Notes: generated by a model from the sequence alone, not told the origin. Positions 30,414 through 42,549 are shown, numbered from the stretch's first letter. The stretch: 64,000 bases of DNA from Enterobacter huaxiensis (GCF_003594935.2 NZ_CP043342.1:310001-374000), one strand, 5' to 3'. A program made the numbers and translations.

Positions 30414-30431
30414 CATCAGACCGCAGAGGAT

Positions 30432-33191
<2,760 letters not shown>

Positions 33192-33255
33192 TTAATGGAT
33201 ATAAGGTCGGCCAATAAAGGAACTATTGCAAGTTATGTCGGGGTTTTGTGCCTGT

Positions 33256-33277
33256 GAATTTGCACTCTGTCACAAAA
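33256..33277 (-). promoter_or_regulatory. CRP-like site upstream of malT
   Basis: On the minus strand the site reads TTTTGTGACAGAGTGCAAATTC, with a strong TGTGA half and a TGCAAA half, closely resembling the known CRP site of E. coli malT. cAMP-CRP would activate malT here. The rest of the 583-bp malT-malP gap (33138-33720) is A/T-rich and holds the malP promoter near its end; nothing else was identified. Confidence 0.75.
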
Positions 33278-33610
33278 CATTGCGATAGCGGGCGGAACTT
33301 TTTAAAAAGGGCTCACATACCGCGTGGATGCTGGCTTGTATGCATGTTGTGCGCTTTCGCTGAAACTGGTTTCAGAAAGGTATAGTGACGTCAAAGTTAA
33401 TAAAGTTTGGGTAAAGTTGAGGGAGCTTAATAGTGTCCTGAGATAATGCTCAATTGCAGAAATATTATTCTACGTAAGTAATCATTTCTGCGTGAATTAA
33501 TTTCCCTCGAAACTGCATTTCATTTTTTTGACACCTTCCCCGGTTATCTTTTTCCGTTACGGGCACACTCAAACTATGCTCTCTGAGTGGCCTCGATCAC
33601 ACTTTTCTGC

Positions 33611-33654
33611 TCATCCCCGCTACTCCTCCCCGCCTAATCCCCCGCAGGAGGAGG
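33611..33654 (+). promoter_or_regulatory. MalT boxes of the malPQ promoter
   Basis: On the minus strand there are three boxes: GGGGATGA (33611-33618), GGGGAGGA (33624-33631) and GGGGATTA (33635-33642). On the plus strand GGAGGAGG lies at 33647-33654. The spacing and order resemble the E. coli malP promoter. MalT bound to ATP and maltotriose would activate transcription from about 40-60 bp upstream of malP. Confidence 0.83.
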
Positions 33655-33720
33655 AAGTGGAGGAATGAGCCAGGCACACTAGCGCAAATTGTTTATTTCT
33701 CTACAGGATGCCGATTCCCT

Positions 33721-36114
33721 ATGTCACAGCCTACCTTCAACAAAGCTCAATTCCAGGCTGCCCTGACGCGTCAGTGGCAGCGTTTTGGCCTTCATGCTGC
33801 CAACGAGATGACGCCTCATCAGTGGTGGCAGGCCGTGAGCGGTGCGCTCGCAGAGCAGCTGGACGCTCAGCCGGTGGCGAAGCCTGTCAAAGGCCAGCGT
33901 CACGTGAACTATATTTCGATGGAATTCCTGATCGGTCGACTGACCGGCAATAACCTGCTGAACCTCGGCTGGTATCAGGAGGTGGGCGACGTGCTGAAAG
34001 AGCATGACGTGAACCTGACCGACCTGCTCGAAGAGGAGACCGACCCGGCGCTGGGCAACGGTGGCCTGGGACGCCTGGCGGCCTGTTTCCTGGATTCCAT
34101 GGCAACGGTTGGACAATCGGCCATTGGCTATGGCCTGAACTATCAGTACGGTCTGTTCCGCCAGTCGTTCGCTGATGGTCACCAGATGGAAGCGCCGGAC
34201 GACTGGCACCGCAATACCTACCCGTGGTTCCGCCACAATGCGCAGCTGGACGTGCAGGTAGGCATTGGCGGTAAGGTCTCGAAGCAAGGACATTGGGAAC
34301 CGGCGTTCACCCTTACCGGTGAAGCCTGGGATCTGCCGGTGCTCGGCTACCGCAACGGGGTGTCGCAGCCTCTGCGCCTGTGGCAGGCGAAGCACGCGCA
34401 TCCGTTTAACCTGACCAAATTCAACGACGGCGATTTCCTGCGCGCCGAGCAGCAGGGCATCGACGCCGAGAAGCTGACCAAAGTCCTCTACCCGAACGAC
34501 AACCATCTGGCGGGTAAAAAACTGCGCCTGATGCAGCAGTACTTCCAGTGCGCCTGCTCGGTGGCGGACATTCTGCGTCGCCATCACCTGGCGGGCCGCA
34601 AGCTGGCGCAGCTGCCGGACTTCGAAGTGATTCAGCTCAACGACACGCACCCGACCATTGCTATTCCTGAGCTGCTGCGCGTGCTGATCGACGAGCATCA
34701 GCTGAGCTGGGATGACGCCTGGGCCATCACCAGCCGTACCTTTGCCTACACCAACCACACCCTGATGCCGGAAGCGCTGGAGTGCTGGGATGAGAAGCTG
34801 GTGAAAACGCTGCTGCCGCGCCATATGCAGATTATCAACAAAATTAACAACCAGTTTAAGGTGCTGGTGGATAAAACCTGGCCGGGCGACAAAGCGGTCT
34901 GGGCGAAGCTGGCGGTTGTGCATGACAAACAGGTACGCATGGCGAACATGTGCGTGGTGAGCGGCTTTGCGGTGAACGGCGTGGCCGCGCTGCACTCGGA
35001 CCTGGTGGTGAAAGATCTGTTCCCGGAATACCACCAGCTGTGGCCGACCAAATTCCACAACGTGACCAACGGCATTACGCCGCGCCGCTGGATCAAGCAG
35101 TGCAACCCGCTGCTGGCAGGGCTGCTGGATAAAACCCTGAAAAAAGAGTGGGCTAACGATCTGGATCAGCTGATTGCTCTGGAAAAACAGGCCGACAACG
35201 CGAAGTTCCGCGAGCAGTATCGTGCCATCAAGCTGGAGAACAAAGTTCGCCTGGCGGAGTTCGTGAAGGTGCGTACCGGGATTGAGATTAACCCGAACGC
35301 GATTTTCGACATCCAGATCAAACGTCTGCACGAGTACAAGCGTCAGCACCTGAACCTGCTGCACATTCTGGCACTGTACAAAGAGATCCGTGAGAACCCG
35401 CAGGCCGACCGCGTGCCGCGCGTGTTCCTGTTCGGTGCGAAAGCGGCACCGGGCTACTACCTGGCAAAAAACATTATCCTCGCCATCAACAAAGTGGCGG
35501 CGGCGATCAACAGCGATCCGAACGTGGGCGACAAGCTGAAGGTGGTGTTCCTGCCGGACTACTGCGTCTCTGCCGCTGAGCTGCTGATCCCGGCGGCGGA
35601 TATCTCCGAGCAGATCTCGACCGCAGGTAAAGAGGCGTCCGGTACCGGCAACATGAAGCTGGCGCTGAACGGCGCGCTGACCGTCGGCACGCTGGACGGG
35701 GCAAACGTCGAAATCGCCGAGAAGGTGGGTGAAGAGAACATCTTTATCTTCGGCCATACTGTTGAAGAAGTGAAAGCCATCAAGGCCAAAGGCTACGACC
35801 CGGTGAAATGGCGTAAGAAAGACAAAGTGCTCGATGCGGTACTGAAAGAGCTGGAAAGCGGCAAATACAGTGACGGCGACAAGCACGCGTTTGACCAGAT
35901 GCTGCACAGCATGGACAAACACGGCGGCGACCCGTATCTGGTGATGGCAGACTTCACGGCCTACGTGGACGCGCAAAAGCAGGTCGACGTGCTGTACCGC
36001 GACCAGGACGCCTGGACCCGCGCGTGCATTCTGAACACCGCGCGCTGCGGCATGTTCAGCTCTGACCGCTCAATCCGTGATTATCAGGCCCGTATCTGGC
36101 AGGCAAAACGCTAA
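33721..36114 (+). CDS. malP: Maltodextrin phosphorylase
   Basis: This enzyme releases glucose-1-phosphate from maltodextrins with phosphate, using pyridoxal phosphate. It has 797 aa, as in E. coli. The PLP lysine is in [14 protein letters not shown] (K646 in E. coli numbering). [12 protein letters not shown] and [14 protein letters not shown] are the family motifs. It differs from glgP in its shorter length and in lacking the glycogen-specific N-terminal variations. The ribosome site is weak (no clear GGAGG before the ATG). It is first in malPQ, 9 bp ahead of malQ, under the MalT boxes. Confidence 0.98.
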   Translation: MSQPTFNKAQFQAALTRQWQRFGLHAANEMTPHQWWQAVSGALAEQLDAQPVAKPVKGQRHVNYISMEFLIGRLTGNNLLNLGWYQEVGDVLKEHDVNLTDLLEEETDPALGNGGLGRLAACFLDSMATVGQSAIGYGLNYQYGLFRQSFADGHQMEAPDDWHRNTYPWFRHNAQLDVQVGIGGKVSKQGHWEPAFTLTGEAWDLPVLGYRNGVSQPLRLWQAKHAHPFNLTKFNDGDFLRAEQQGIDAEKLTKVLYPNDNHLAGKKLRLMQQYFQCACSVADILRRHHLAGRKLAQLPDFEVIQLNDTHPTIAIPELLRVLIDEHQLSWDDAWAITSRTFAYTNHTLMPEALECWDEKLVKTLLPRHMQIINKINNQFKVLVDKTWPGDKAVWAKLAVVHDKQVRMANMCVVSGFAVNGVAALHSDLVVKDLFPEYHQLWPTKFHNVTNGITPRRWIKQCNPLLAGLLDKTLKKEWANDLDQLIALEKQADNAKFREQYRAIKLENKVRLAEFVKVRTGIEINPNAIFDIQIKRLHEYKRQHLNLLHILALYKEIRENPQADRVPRVFLFGAKAAPGYYLAKNIILAINKVAAAINSDPNVGDKLKVVFLPDYCVSAAELLIPAADISEQISTAGKEASGTGNMKLALNGALTVGTLDGANVEIAEKVGEENIFIFGHTVEEVKAIKAKGYDPVKWRKKDKVLDAVLKELESGKYSDGDKHAFDQMLHSMDKHGGDPYLVMADFTAYVDAQKQVDVLYRDQDAWTRACILNTARCGMFSSDRSIRDYQARIWQAKR

Positions 36115-36123
36115 GGAAGCGCG

Positions 36124-38205
36124 ATGGAGAGTAAACGTCTGGACAGTGCCGCGCAGGCGGCGGGAATTAGCCTCAGTTACATCAATGCGCACGGCAAACC
36201 GCAGTCTATTGGTGCGGACACCAAAAGACGTTTGCTGGATGCCATGCACAAACCCGCCGCGGCAGCGTCGGGTGCGCCGGTGCCGAACGTGAAGGTTTTC
36301 ACGGCGGGCAAGAAGATGCCGCTGGCGGTGGAGGGGCGCGGCGAGTTTAGCTGGCTGCTCACCACCGAAGAGGGGCATCAGCACAAAGGCCACGCTACCG
36401 GTGGCAAAACCTTAAACCTTCCGGCGAAGCTGCCGGAGGGCTATCACACCTTAACGCTTACCCAGGACGATCGCCGTTTTCACTGCCGGGTGATCGTCGC
36501 GCCAAAACGCTGCTACGAGCCGCAGGCCTTGCGCGAAGGCAAAAAGCTGTGGGGCGCCTGCGTGCAGCTCTACACCCTTCGTTCCGACAGCAACTGGGGT
36601 ATCGGTGATTTTGGTGACCTGAAAAAGATGCTGGCAGATATCGGCGAGCGCGGCGGCGCGTTCATCGGCCTCAACCCGATCCACGCGCTTTATCCGGCCA
36701 ACCCGGAGAGCGCCAGCCCGTATAGCCCGTCTTCCCGCCGCTGGCTGAACGTGATTTATATCGACGTTAACGCGTTAGATGACTTCAAAAGCAGCAAAGA
36801 GGCGCAGGCGTGGTGGAAGCTTGAGACCACGCAGCAGATGCTGAAGCAGGCGCGCGAGGCGGACTGGGTGGACTACTCCACCGTGACGTCCCTGAAGATG
36901 GCCGCGCTGCGCCTGGCGTGGAAAGGTTTTGCAAAGCGTAATGATGAGCAGATGTCGGCCTTCCGCCAGTTTGTGACGCGGGAGGGCGAAAGCCTCTACT
37001 GGCAGGCGGCCTTCGATGCGCTGCACGCGTATCAGGTGAAAGAGGACGAAATGCGCTGGGGCTGGCCGGTATGGCCTGAAGCCTATCAAACCGTTGATAC
37101 TCCGGAAGTAAAAGCCTTCTGTAAAAAATATGCCGATGAGGTGGATTTCTACCTGTGGCTGCAGTGGCTGGCCTACAGCCAGTTTGCCGCCTGCTGGCAG
37201 GTGAGCCAGGGCTATAAAATGCCTGTCGGCCTCTATCGTGACCTGGCGGTTGGGGTAGCAGAAGGCGGGTCGGAAACCTGGTGCGACCGCGAGCTTTACT
37301 GCCTGAAAGCCTCCGTGGGTGCACCGCCGGATATTCTTGGCCCGCTTGGTCAGAACTGGGGCCTGCCGCCGATGGATCCGCACGTGATGGCGGCGCGCGG
37401 CTACGAGCCGTTTATCGACCTGCTGCGCGCTAACATGCAGAACTGCGGGGCGCTGCGTATCGACCACGTGATGTCCGTGCTGCGTCTGTGGTGGATCCCC
37501 TACGGTGAAACGGCGGACCACGGTGCATACGTGCAGTACCCGGTAGACGATCTGTTGTCGATCCTGGCGCTGGAAAGCCAGCGGCATCAGTGCATGGTGA
37601 TCGGCGAAGATCTGGGGACGGTACCGGTTGAGATTGTCAGCAAGCTCCGCGACAGCGGCGTGTACTCGTATAAAGTGCTCTACTTTGAGAACGACCATGA
37701 GAAAACCTTCCGCGCGCCGCAGGCGTATCCGGAACAGTCGATGGCAGTCGCGACGACGCATGACCTTCCTGTGCTTCGTGGCTATTGGGAAAGCGGCGAT
37801 CTGACGCTCGGCAAAACGCTGGGACTCTATCCTGATGAAGAGGTTCTGCGCGGCCTGTATCAGGACCGTGAGCTGGCTAAACAGGGCCTGCTGGACGCCC
37901 TGCACAAGCATGGCTGTCTGCCAAAACGTGCCGGGCATAAGGCGTCGCTGATGTCGATGACCCCAACGCTTAACCGCGGCCTGCAGCGCTATATTGCCGA
38001 CAGCAACAGCGCCCTGCTGGGGCTGCAGCCGGAAGACTGGATTGATATGGCGGAGCCGGTGAACATCCCGGGGACCAGCTATCAGTACAAGAACTGGCGT
38101 CGCAAGCTGTCCATGACGCTTGAGAAGATGTTTGCCGATGAGCGGGTGAACAGGCTGATTAAGGATTTGGACAAGCGCAGAAAGGCGGTGGGTAAGAAGC
38201 GGTAG
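36124..38205 (+). CDS. malQ: Amylomaltase (4-alpha-glucanotransferase)
   Basis: This enzyme transfers glucan chains between maltodextrins, turning maltose into longer chains that MalP can attack. It has 693 aa (E. coli 694). The GH77 motifs are intact: LRIDHVMSVLRLWW (nucleophile Asp), VIGEDLGTVP (acid Glu) and TTHDLPVLRGYW. GAAGCGCG before the ATG supplies a weak ribosome site. The C-terminus is Lys/Arg-rich. It is second in malPQ and probably ended by the REP element that carries a T tract. Confidence 0.98.
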   Translation: MESKRLDSAAQAAGISLSYINAHGKPQSIGADTKRRLLDAMHKPAAAASGAPVPNVKVFTAGKKMPLAVEGRGEFSWLLTTEEGHQHKGHATGGKTLNLPAKLPEGYHTLTLTQDDRRFHCRVIVAPKRCYEPQALREGKKLWGACVQLYTLRSDSNWGIGDFGDLKKMLADIGERGGAFIGLNPIHALYPANPESASPYSPSSRRWLNVIYIDVNALDDFKSSKEAQAWWKLETTQQMLKQAREADWVDYSTVTSLKMAALRLAWKGFAKRNDEQMSAFRQFVTREGESLYWQAAFDALHAYQVKEDEMRWGWPVWPEAYQTVDTPEVKAFCKKYADEVDFYLWLQWLAYSQFAACWQVSQGYKMPVGLYRDLAVGVAEGGSETWCDRELYCLKASVGAPPDILGPLGQNWGLPPMDPHVMAARGYEPFIDLLRANMQNCGALRIDHVMSVLRLWWIPYGETADHGAYVQYPVDDLLSILALESQRHQCMVIGEDLGTVPVEIVSKLRDSGVYSYKVLYFENDHEKTFRAPQAYPEQSMAVATTHDLPVLRGYWESGDLTLGKTLGLYPDEEVLRGLYQDRELAKQGLLDALHKHGCLPKRAGHKASLMSMTPTLNRGLQRYIADSNSALLGLQPEDWIDMAEPVNIPGTSYQYKNWRRKLSMTLEKMFADERVNRLIKDLDKRRKAVGKKR

Positions 38206-38210
38206 TTTCA

Positions 38211-38289
38211 CCCTCACCCTAACCCTCTCCCAGGGGGAGAGGGAATAGAATGTAGGCCGGGTAAGCGTCAGCGCCACCCGGCTTTTTTA
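38211..38289. repeat. CCCTCTCCC palindrome plus REP with T tract after malQ
   Basis: CCCTCACCCTAACCCTCTCCC leads the first palindrome. Then a REP unit (GTAGGCCGGGTAAGCGTCAGC...CACCCGGC) runs into TTTTTT. The stem-loop plus T run looks like a working terminator for malPQ. It ends 3 bp before the convergent gntT stop. Confidence 0.85.
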
Positions 38290-38291
38290 CA

Positions 38292-39608
38292 TCAAATCAC
38301 CATATTCAACAGCAGTACCCCGACCAGACCGCACACGGAAATAATGGTTTCCAGCGCGGACCAGGACTTGATGGTTTCACCGATAGTCAGGTTGAAGTAC
38401 TCCTTGAACAGCCAGAAGCCCGGATCGTTAACGTGAGAGAAAATTACGCTGCCGGAACCGACGGCGATAACCATCAGCTCAGGGCTTACGCCCGTGGTCG
38501 CAATCAGCGGTGCAACGATACCACCTGCCGTAATTGCCGCTACGGTTGCAGAGCCCAGCGCAATACGCAGAACGGCGGCAATAGACCACGCCATCAGCAG
38601 CGGGGAGACGTTGGTTTCATGCATCATGGCCGCGATGTATTTGTCCACGCCGCTGTCGACCAGAACCTGCTTGAACGCGCCGCCGCCGCCGATGATCAGA
38701 AGCATCATGGCGATGATTTTGATGGAGGAGGTCAGCGTGTCGTTGATCTGGTCCATTGAACGGCCGCGGTTCAGACCGAAGGTAAACATCGCAATCAGGA
38801 CCGCAATCAGCGTTGCCATTACCGGGTCACCCAGGAATTCGGCAACGGACAGGAACGCGTGACCTTTTGGCAGAACCATCTCTGCGACAGCGCGCATCGC
38901 CATCAGGATCACCGGCACCAGCGACGTCCAGACGCTGACGCCAAAGCCTGGCATCTCTTCTTCGGTAAAGGTTTTGGCGCTGTACAGACCTTCCGGAATC
39001 GGCTTATCAATACCTTTCAGGAAGCGGGCGTAAACCGGGCCTGCCAGAATCACCGTTGGGATGGCCAGGATAGTACCGAACAGCAGGGTTTTACCCATAT
39101 CGGCGTGGAAGATGGTGGCGATAGCGGTTGGGCCCGGGTGCGGCGGCAGGAAGCCGTGGGTAACGGACAGCGCCGCGGCCATTGGCACACCGACATACAG
39201 CAGCGGGATGTTAGCCGCCGCCGCAATGGTGAACACCAGCGGCAGCATCAGCACGAAGCCCACCTCGTAGAACAGCGCAAAACCGACGGTAAAGCCGGTC
39301 AACACGACCGCCCACTGGATGTGCTGTTTGCCGAATTTGGCAATCAGGGTGGTGGCAATACGCTGCGCGCCGCCGCAGTCAGCCAGCATTTTGCCGAGCA
39401 TGGCGCCGAAGCCCATGATCAGCGCCAGGCTGCCGAGCGTGCCGCCGACGCCGGCCTTAATGGAGCTAATAACCTTAACCAGCGGCATACCCTGCATCAG
39501 ACCGACTGCAAGTGCCACCAGAACCAGAGCGATAAACCCGTTCAGTTTGAAACGGATCATCAAGAGCAGTAATAACACAACACCGATAGCGACGATGACT
39601 AATGGCAT
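38292..39608 (-). CDS. gntT: GntT, high-affinity gluconate transporter
   Basis: This inner-membrane gluconate:H+ symporter has high affinity and is used when gluconate is scarce. It has 438 aa, as in E. coli. It has 12-14 hydrophobic segments and GntP-family motifs such as GFALFYEVGFVL, LPPHPGPTAIATIF and VIFSHVNDPGFWLF. It is related to gntU in this window but clearly distinct (about 40-50% alike by eye). It is transcribed alone. Two GntR operators lie upstream, one directly before the start. Confidence 0.98.
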   Translation of the reverse strand: MPLVIVAIGVVLLLLLMIRFKLNGFIALVLVALAVGLMQGMPLVKVISSIKAGVGGTLGSLALIMGFGAMLGKMLADCGGAQRIATTLIAKFGKQHIQWAVVLTGFTVGFALFYEVGFVLMLPLVFTIAAAANIPLLYVGVPMAAALSVTHGFLPPHPGPTAIATIFHADMGKTLLFGTILAIPTVILAGPVYARFLKGIDKPIPEGLYSAKTFTEEEMPGFGVSVWTSLVPVILMAMRAVAEMVLPKGHAFLSVAEFLGDPVMATLIAVLIAMFTFGLNRGRSMDQINDTLTSSIKIIAMMLLIIGGGGAFKQVLVDSGVDKYIAAMMHETNVSPLLMAWSIAAVLRIALGSATVAAITAGGIVAPLIATTGVSPELMVIAVGSGSVIFSHVNDPGFWLFKEYFNLTIGETIKSWSALETIISVCGLVGVLLLNMVI

Positions 39609-39627
39609 GATTTACCTGGCCTTTGAA

Positions 39628-39783
39628 TTGTTATGGGTAACGTCATTGTTTCAACGACAAATTCCGATTGTCCCAACTGGGAACAGAGCGTTAACGGCAC
39701 TCATACTGATGCCTGCGAAACCATTAAGTTTAGCCGGCTGTTATAAGGGTGCTGAGTGCCCACGAGAATGATACGGGTAACAT
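39628..39783 (-). promoter_or_regulatory. GntR operators upstream of gntT
   Basis: TTGTTATGGGTAACGT (39628-39643) and ATGATACGGGTAACAT (39768-39783) match the GntR palindrome on the minus strand (ATGTTACCCGTATCAT for the second). They are 140 bp apart and straddle the gntT promoter, a spacing compatible with looping by the LacI-family repressor. E. coli gntT also has two operators. Confidence 0.82.
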
Positions 39784-39862
39784 GATGTGATTGAGAATCA
39801 CCCAGGCAGGTAAAATTTAAATTATGAGATGCAGGTCAACATATAGAGGGAGAGGTAAACGC

Positions 39863-39892
39863 AAAACGGTAACCCTGAGGTTACCGTTTTTA
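39863..39892. terminator. Terminator between gntT and nfuA
   Basis: A perfect stem AACGGTAACC / GGTTACCGTT with loop CTGA is followed by TTTTAA. The A-run before it gives a T tract for the minus strand. It is placed to end the nfuA transcript before the gntT promoter. The 394-bp gap 39609-40002 holds this, the gntT operators and the repeats that follow. Confidence 0.82.
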
Positions 39893-39901
39893 ATGTTTTC
39901 A

Positions 39902-39985
39902 CCCTCTCCCGTGGGAGAGGGCCGGGGTGAGGGCATCAGACCGCACTGTTTTTGTAGGCCCGGTAAGCGCAGCGCCACCGGGCGA
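39902..39985. repeat. CCCTCTCCC palindrome plus REP unit after nfuA
   Basis: CCCTCTCCCGTGGGAGAGGG with GGGGTGAGGGCATCAGACCGC is followed by a REP unit (GTAGGCCCGGTAAGCGCAGC...CACCGGGC). The linker CATCAGACCGCA is the same one seen inside the 106-bp tandem units, so this site is a single-copy version of that composite. Confidence 0.85.
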
Positions 39986-40002
39986 TACAGACGGGCACTG
40001 AA

Positions 40003-40578
40003 TTAGTAGTAAGAGTGCTCGCCGCGCTGGTGCTCGGTCAGATCGCGAACGCCTTTCAGCTCGGGGAATTCGTTCAGCAGCTGCTTTTCAATCCCTTCTT
40101 TCAGGGTCACGTCGACCATGGAACAGCCGTTACAGCCGCCGCCGAACTGCAGGATCGCCAGACCGTCTTCGGTGATTTCCATCAGCGAAACACGGCCGCC
40201 GTGGCCCGCCAGCTGTGGGTTGATCTGCGACTGCAGCAGATACTCAACGCGCTCCATCAGCGGGGCATCGTCGGAGACTTTACGCATTTTCGCGTTTGGC
40301 GCTTTCAGCGTCAGCTGAGAACCCAGCTGATCGGTGACGAAGTCGATCTCCGCATCGTCAAGATACGGCGCGCTCAGCTCATCGACATACGCGGTGAGCT
40401 GTTCAAATTTAAGGGCAGTGTCAGTTGCTTCCACAGCGTCCGGAGGACAATAAGAGACACCGCATTCTGCATTCGGAGTGCCTGGATTGATCACAAACAC
40501 GCGGATCTGCGTCCCTTCTTCCTGATTTGCCAGCAGTTTGGCAAAGTGCGCTTGTGCAGAATCGGAAATACGGATCAT
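40003..40578 (-). CDS. nfuA: NfuA, iron-sulfur cluster carrier protein
   Basis: This protein holds a 4Fe-4S cluster at a dimer interface and delivers it to target enzymes, notably under oxidative stress or iron starvation. It has 191 aa, as in E. coli. The N-terminal half is a degenerate A-type scaffold that lacks the three A-type cysteines. The C-terminal Nfu domain carries the cluster cysteines in [13 protein letters not shown]. The start is a clean ATG. It was formerly called gntY. gntX lies 61 bp upstream on the same strand. Confidence 0.97.
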   Translation of the reverse strand: MIRISDSAQAHFAKLLANQEEGTQIRVFVINPGTPNAECGVSYCPPDAVEATDTALKFEQLTAYVDELSAPYLDDAEIDFVTDQLGSQLTLKAPNAKMRKVSDDAPLMERVEYLLQSQINPQLAGHGGRVSLMEITEDGLAILQFGGGCNGCSMVDVTLKEGIEKQLLNEFPELKGVRDLTEHQRGEHSYY

Positions 40579-40639
40579 AGCTTTGGCCTAATAGTTGACT
40601 AAATTACCTGGGTATAATAATACGCCCAATGAAGAAGGG

Positions 40640-41323
40640 CTACAAGGTACGGCACAAACACCATACCTGAACCGACGCCGCGCCGCTTCGCAAAAGCAGT
40701 CGGGAAAGTTCAGCCACGGTGCTGCCCGTTGTGACGACATCATCCACGATGGCGATATGGAGCCCCTTAACCGCTAATTCAAGGCGAAAGGCATTTTTCA
40801 GGTTTCTTTTGCGCAGCCGCGCGTTGAGCTGATGCTGTATCGCCGTTGCCTGCACGCGCGTCAGCGCCGAGGCCGGGTAGCTACACCCCAGCCAGCGGGC
40901 GAGCGGACGGCAGAGCAGGTCACTCTGGTTATAGCCGCGCCGCCACTGTCGGCGGCGGTAGAGCGGGACATTCACGATCGCATCGACACGCGGCAGGGCG
41001 CGCGTTCGTCGCGCCTGTAAAACCGCCAGCAGCAGCAGGCGGGCAAGCGGCTGCGCCAGAACGCTTTGCCCGGCAAACTTCAGCTTATGGATAAGACCGC
41101 TCAGCGGCGGTGCATAATCATCAACCGCCACCAGCGCACTCCAGGGGGGCGATTTTTTCAGGCAGCGGCCGCAGGGGAGCGCGCGGCTGACCGCCGGTAA
41201 GCCGCACTGCGGACATCCGGCGATGCGTCCCTCCAGCGAGCGCGTACAGACGGAACAGAACCCCCACGCGCTCAGCGCAAGCGGCATTCGGCATAGCCAG
41301 CACAAGCCGGGCACTGTTAGCAT
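40640..41323 (-). CDS. gntX: GntX/ComFC-like phosphoribosyltransferase-family protein
   Basis: This is the homologue of ComF proteins, needed in E. coli for use of DNA as nutrient and originally linked to gluconate growth (also yhgH). It has 227 aa, as in E. coli. The N-terminal zinc-finger-like part has the pairs CWLC, CSVC, CPQC and CGRC, enough for two zinc sites. The C-terminal PRTase motif VAIVDDVVTTGSTVAE (seen as IAIVDDVVTTGST) is intact. The ATG at MLTVPGL, 8 bases after GGAGG, is used instead of a longer in-frame start inside bioH. It is divergent from bioH with only 36 bp between starts. Confidence 0.96.
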   Translation of the reverse strand: MLTVPGLCWLCRMPLALSAWGFCSVCTRSLEGRIAGCPQCGLPAVSRALPCGRCLKKSPPWSALVAVDDYAPPLSGLIHKLKFAGQSVLAQPLARLLLLAVLQARRTRALPRVDAIVNVPLYRRRQWRRGYNQSDLLCRPLARWLGCSYPASALTRVQATAIQHQLNARLRKRNLKNAFRLELAVKGLHIAIVDDVVTTGSTVAELSRLLLRSGAASVQVWCLCRTL

Positions 41324-41359
41324 GTACAACCTCCTTGTGAAAAAAGAGAACAGTAACTG

Positions 41360-42133
41360 ATGAATAGGCTGTGGTGGCAGACCGTCGGAACGGGAAATTG
41401 TCATCTTGTGCTGCTGCACGGATGGGGACTGAATGCCGAAGTGTGGCATTGCGTAAATGAGGAACTCGCCTCGCATTTTACCCTGCACCTGGTGGATCTG
41501 CCGGGTTTTGGCCGTAGCCGCGGCTTTGGCGCGATGTCGCTTGACGAGATGGCGCAGCAGGTTCTGGACGCTGCGCCGCAGCAGGCCATCTGGCTCGGCT
41601 GGAGCCTGGGCGGGCTGGTGGCCAGTAAAATTGCTCTGGATCACCCTGAGCGCGTGCAGGCGCTGGTTACCGTGGCGTCATCCCCGTGCTTCAGCGCGCA
41701 GGAGGCGTGGCCGGGTATCAAACCTGACGTGCTGGCCGGGTTCCAGCAGCAGTTGAGCGAAGATTTTCAGCGCACGGTCGAGCGTTTCCTCGCGCTCCAG
41801 ACCATGGGAACCGAAACCGCCCGTCAGGATGCGCGCACGCTGAAACAGACGGTGCTTTCCCTGCCGATGCCTGACGTGGAGGTGCTCAACGGGGGGCTGG
41901 AGATCCTGAAAACGGCCGACCTGCGCGAGCGGCTGATCGCGCTGACGATGCCGCACCTGCGGATTTATGGCTATCTCGACGGGCTGGTGCCGCGCAAAGT
42001 GGTGCCGCTGCTGGATGCGCTGTGGCCCGAGAGCGAATCCCTGGTCATTGCCAAAGCGGCACACGCGCCGTTTATCTCTCATCCCGCCGAGTTTTGCTCA
42101 GCGCTCAGCGCATTAAGTCAACGTTTAGCCTGA
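41360..42133 (+). CDS. bioH: BioH, pimeloyl-ACP methyl ester esterase
   Basis: This enzyme removes the methyl group from pimeloyl-ACP methyl ester, ending the first phase of biotin synthesis. It has 257 aa (E. coli 256). It has the alpha/beta-hydrolase fold with nucleophile S82 in GWSLGG; the acid Asp is in GYLDGLVP and the base His in AHAPFISHP. The oxyanion region is LLHGWGL. No strong ribosome site precedes the ATG (CAGTAACTG). It is monocistronic and divergent from gntX. Confidence 0.97.
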   Translation: MNRLWWQTVGTGNCHLVLLHGWGLNAEVWHCVNEELASHFTLHLVDLPGFGRSRGFGAMSLDEMAQQVLDAAPQQAIWLGWSLGGLVASKIALDHPERVQALVTVASSPCFSAQEAWPGIKPDVLAGFQQQLSEDFQRTVERFLALQTMGTETARQDARTLKQTVLSLPMPDVEVLNGGLEILKTADLRERLIALTMPHLRIYGYLDGLVPRKVVPLLDALWPESESLVIAKAAHAPFISHPAEFCSALSALSQRLA

Positions 42134-42238
42134 TTATTCTGTGTCCAGCCTGGAAAAAGTGACGCACCGCAACAATACTCAATATATCGCTGCGGTTGTT
42201 CAGCAGACGATGATCAAAACAACAATCTAAGGAGAGTC

Positions 42239-42514
42239 ATGGCTATGAAACTTGTCACAGGTATTGTTACATCTCTGGTTATTGGGTCACTGTCATTCGG
42301 CGCGTTGGCTGCAGAAGAGCTGGCTAAAGATAAAGTCAAAGAAATGAATCTGACCAAAGTGGGTGAGATCACGACCTCTGACACCACCGCACCAATGGAC
42401 GCGAAACGCGAGTTGTCCAAGAAGGCGGACGAGCTGGGCGGGAAATACTACGTGATCACCAGCGCTGAGAAATACACCAAAGACGTGCGTGCAACCGCGG
42501 AAGTGTATAAGTAA
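42239..42514 (+). CDS. Small exported DUF1471 (YdgH/BhsA/McbA-like) protein
   Basis: This is a 91-aa exported protein. The N-terminal signal is MKLVTGIVTSLVIGSLSFGA with likely cleavage after ALA (near residue 24). The mature part is about 67 residues and carries the DUF1471 pattern: VGEITTSDTTAPMDAKRELS, then KADELGGKYYVITSAEK and a final beta strand ATAEVYK. Relatives such as YhcN, BhsA and McbA respond to acid, metals, peroxide or biofilm conditions; the role of this one is unknown. The preceding GGAGAG is close to the first ATG (spacing 4); a second ATG six bases on is also possible. E. coli K-12 has a different gene (rpnA) here. A strong terminator follows. Confidence 0.88.
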   Translation: MAMKLVTGIVTSLVIGSLSFGALAAEELAKDKVKEMNLTKVGEITTSDTTAPMDAKRELSKKADELGGKYYVITSAEKYTKDVRATAEVYK

Positions 42515-42520
42515 TACGAT

Positions 42521-42549
42521 AAAGCCGGGCAGCGTTGCCCGGCTTTGTT
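42521..42549. terminator. Terminator between the DUF1471 gene and feoC
   Basis: An 11-bp perfect stem AAAGCCGGGCA / TGCCCGGCTTT with loop GCGT lies 6 bp after the DUF1471 stop and reaches the feoC stop. The A-run at its left edge makes it usable by both convergent transcripts. Confidence 0.88.

Noticed and set aside
33724..35976. A 750-codon open frame on the minus strand inside malP
   Set aside because: It lies entirely antisense to a full-length, clearly conserved malP. Long shadow frames are common in GC-rich codon-biased genes. The translation is His/Arg/Gln-rich and matches nothing known.
36775..38277. A 500-codon minus-strand open frame across malQ and the following repeat
   Set aside because: It is the antisense shadow of malQ, starting in the REP element. 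There is no plausible ribosome site or protein pattern.
39785..39802. CRP site upstream of gntT (TGTGATTGAGAATCACC)
   Set aside because: The half-sites are separated by 7 instead of 6 bases. It is a good palindrome, but not a standard CRP site, so it was not listed as one.
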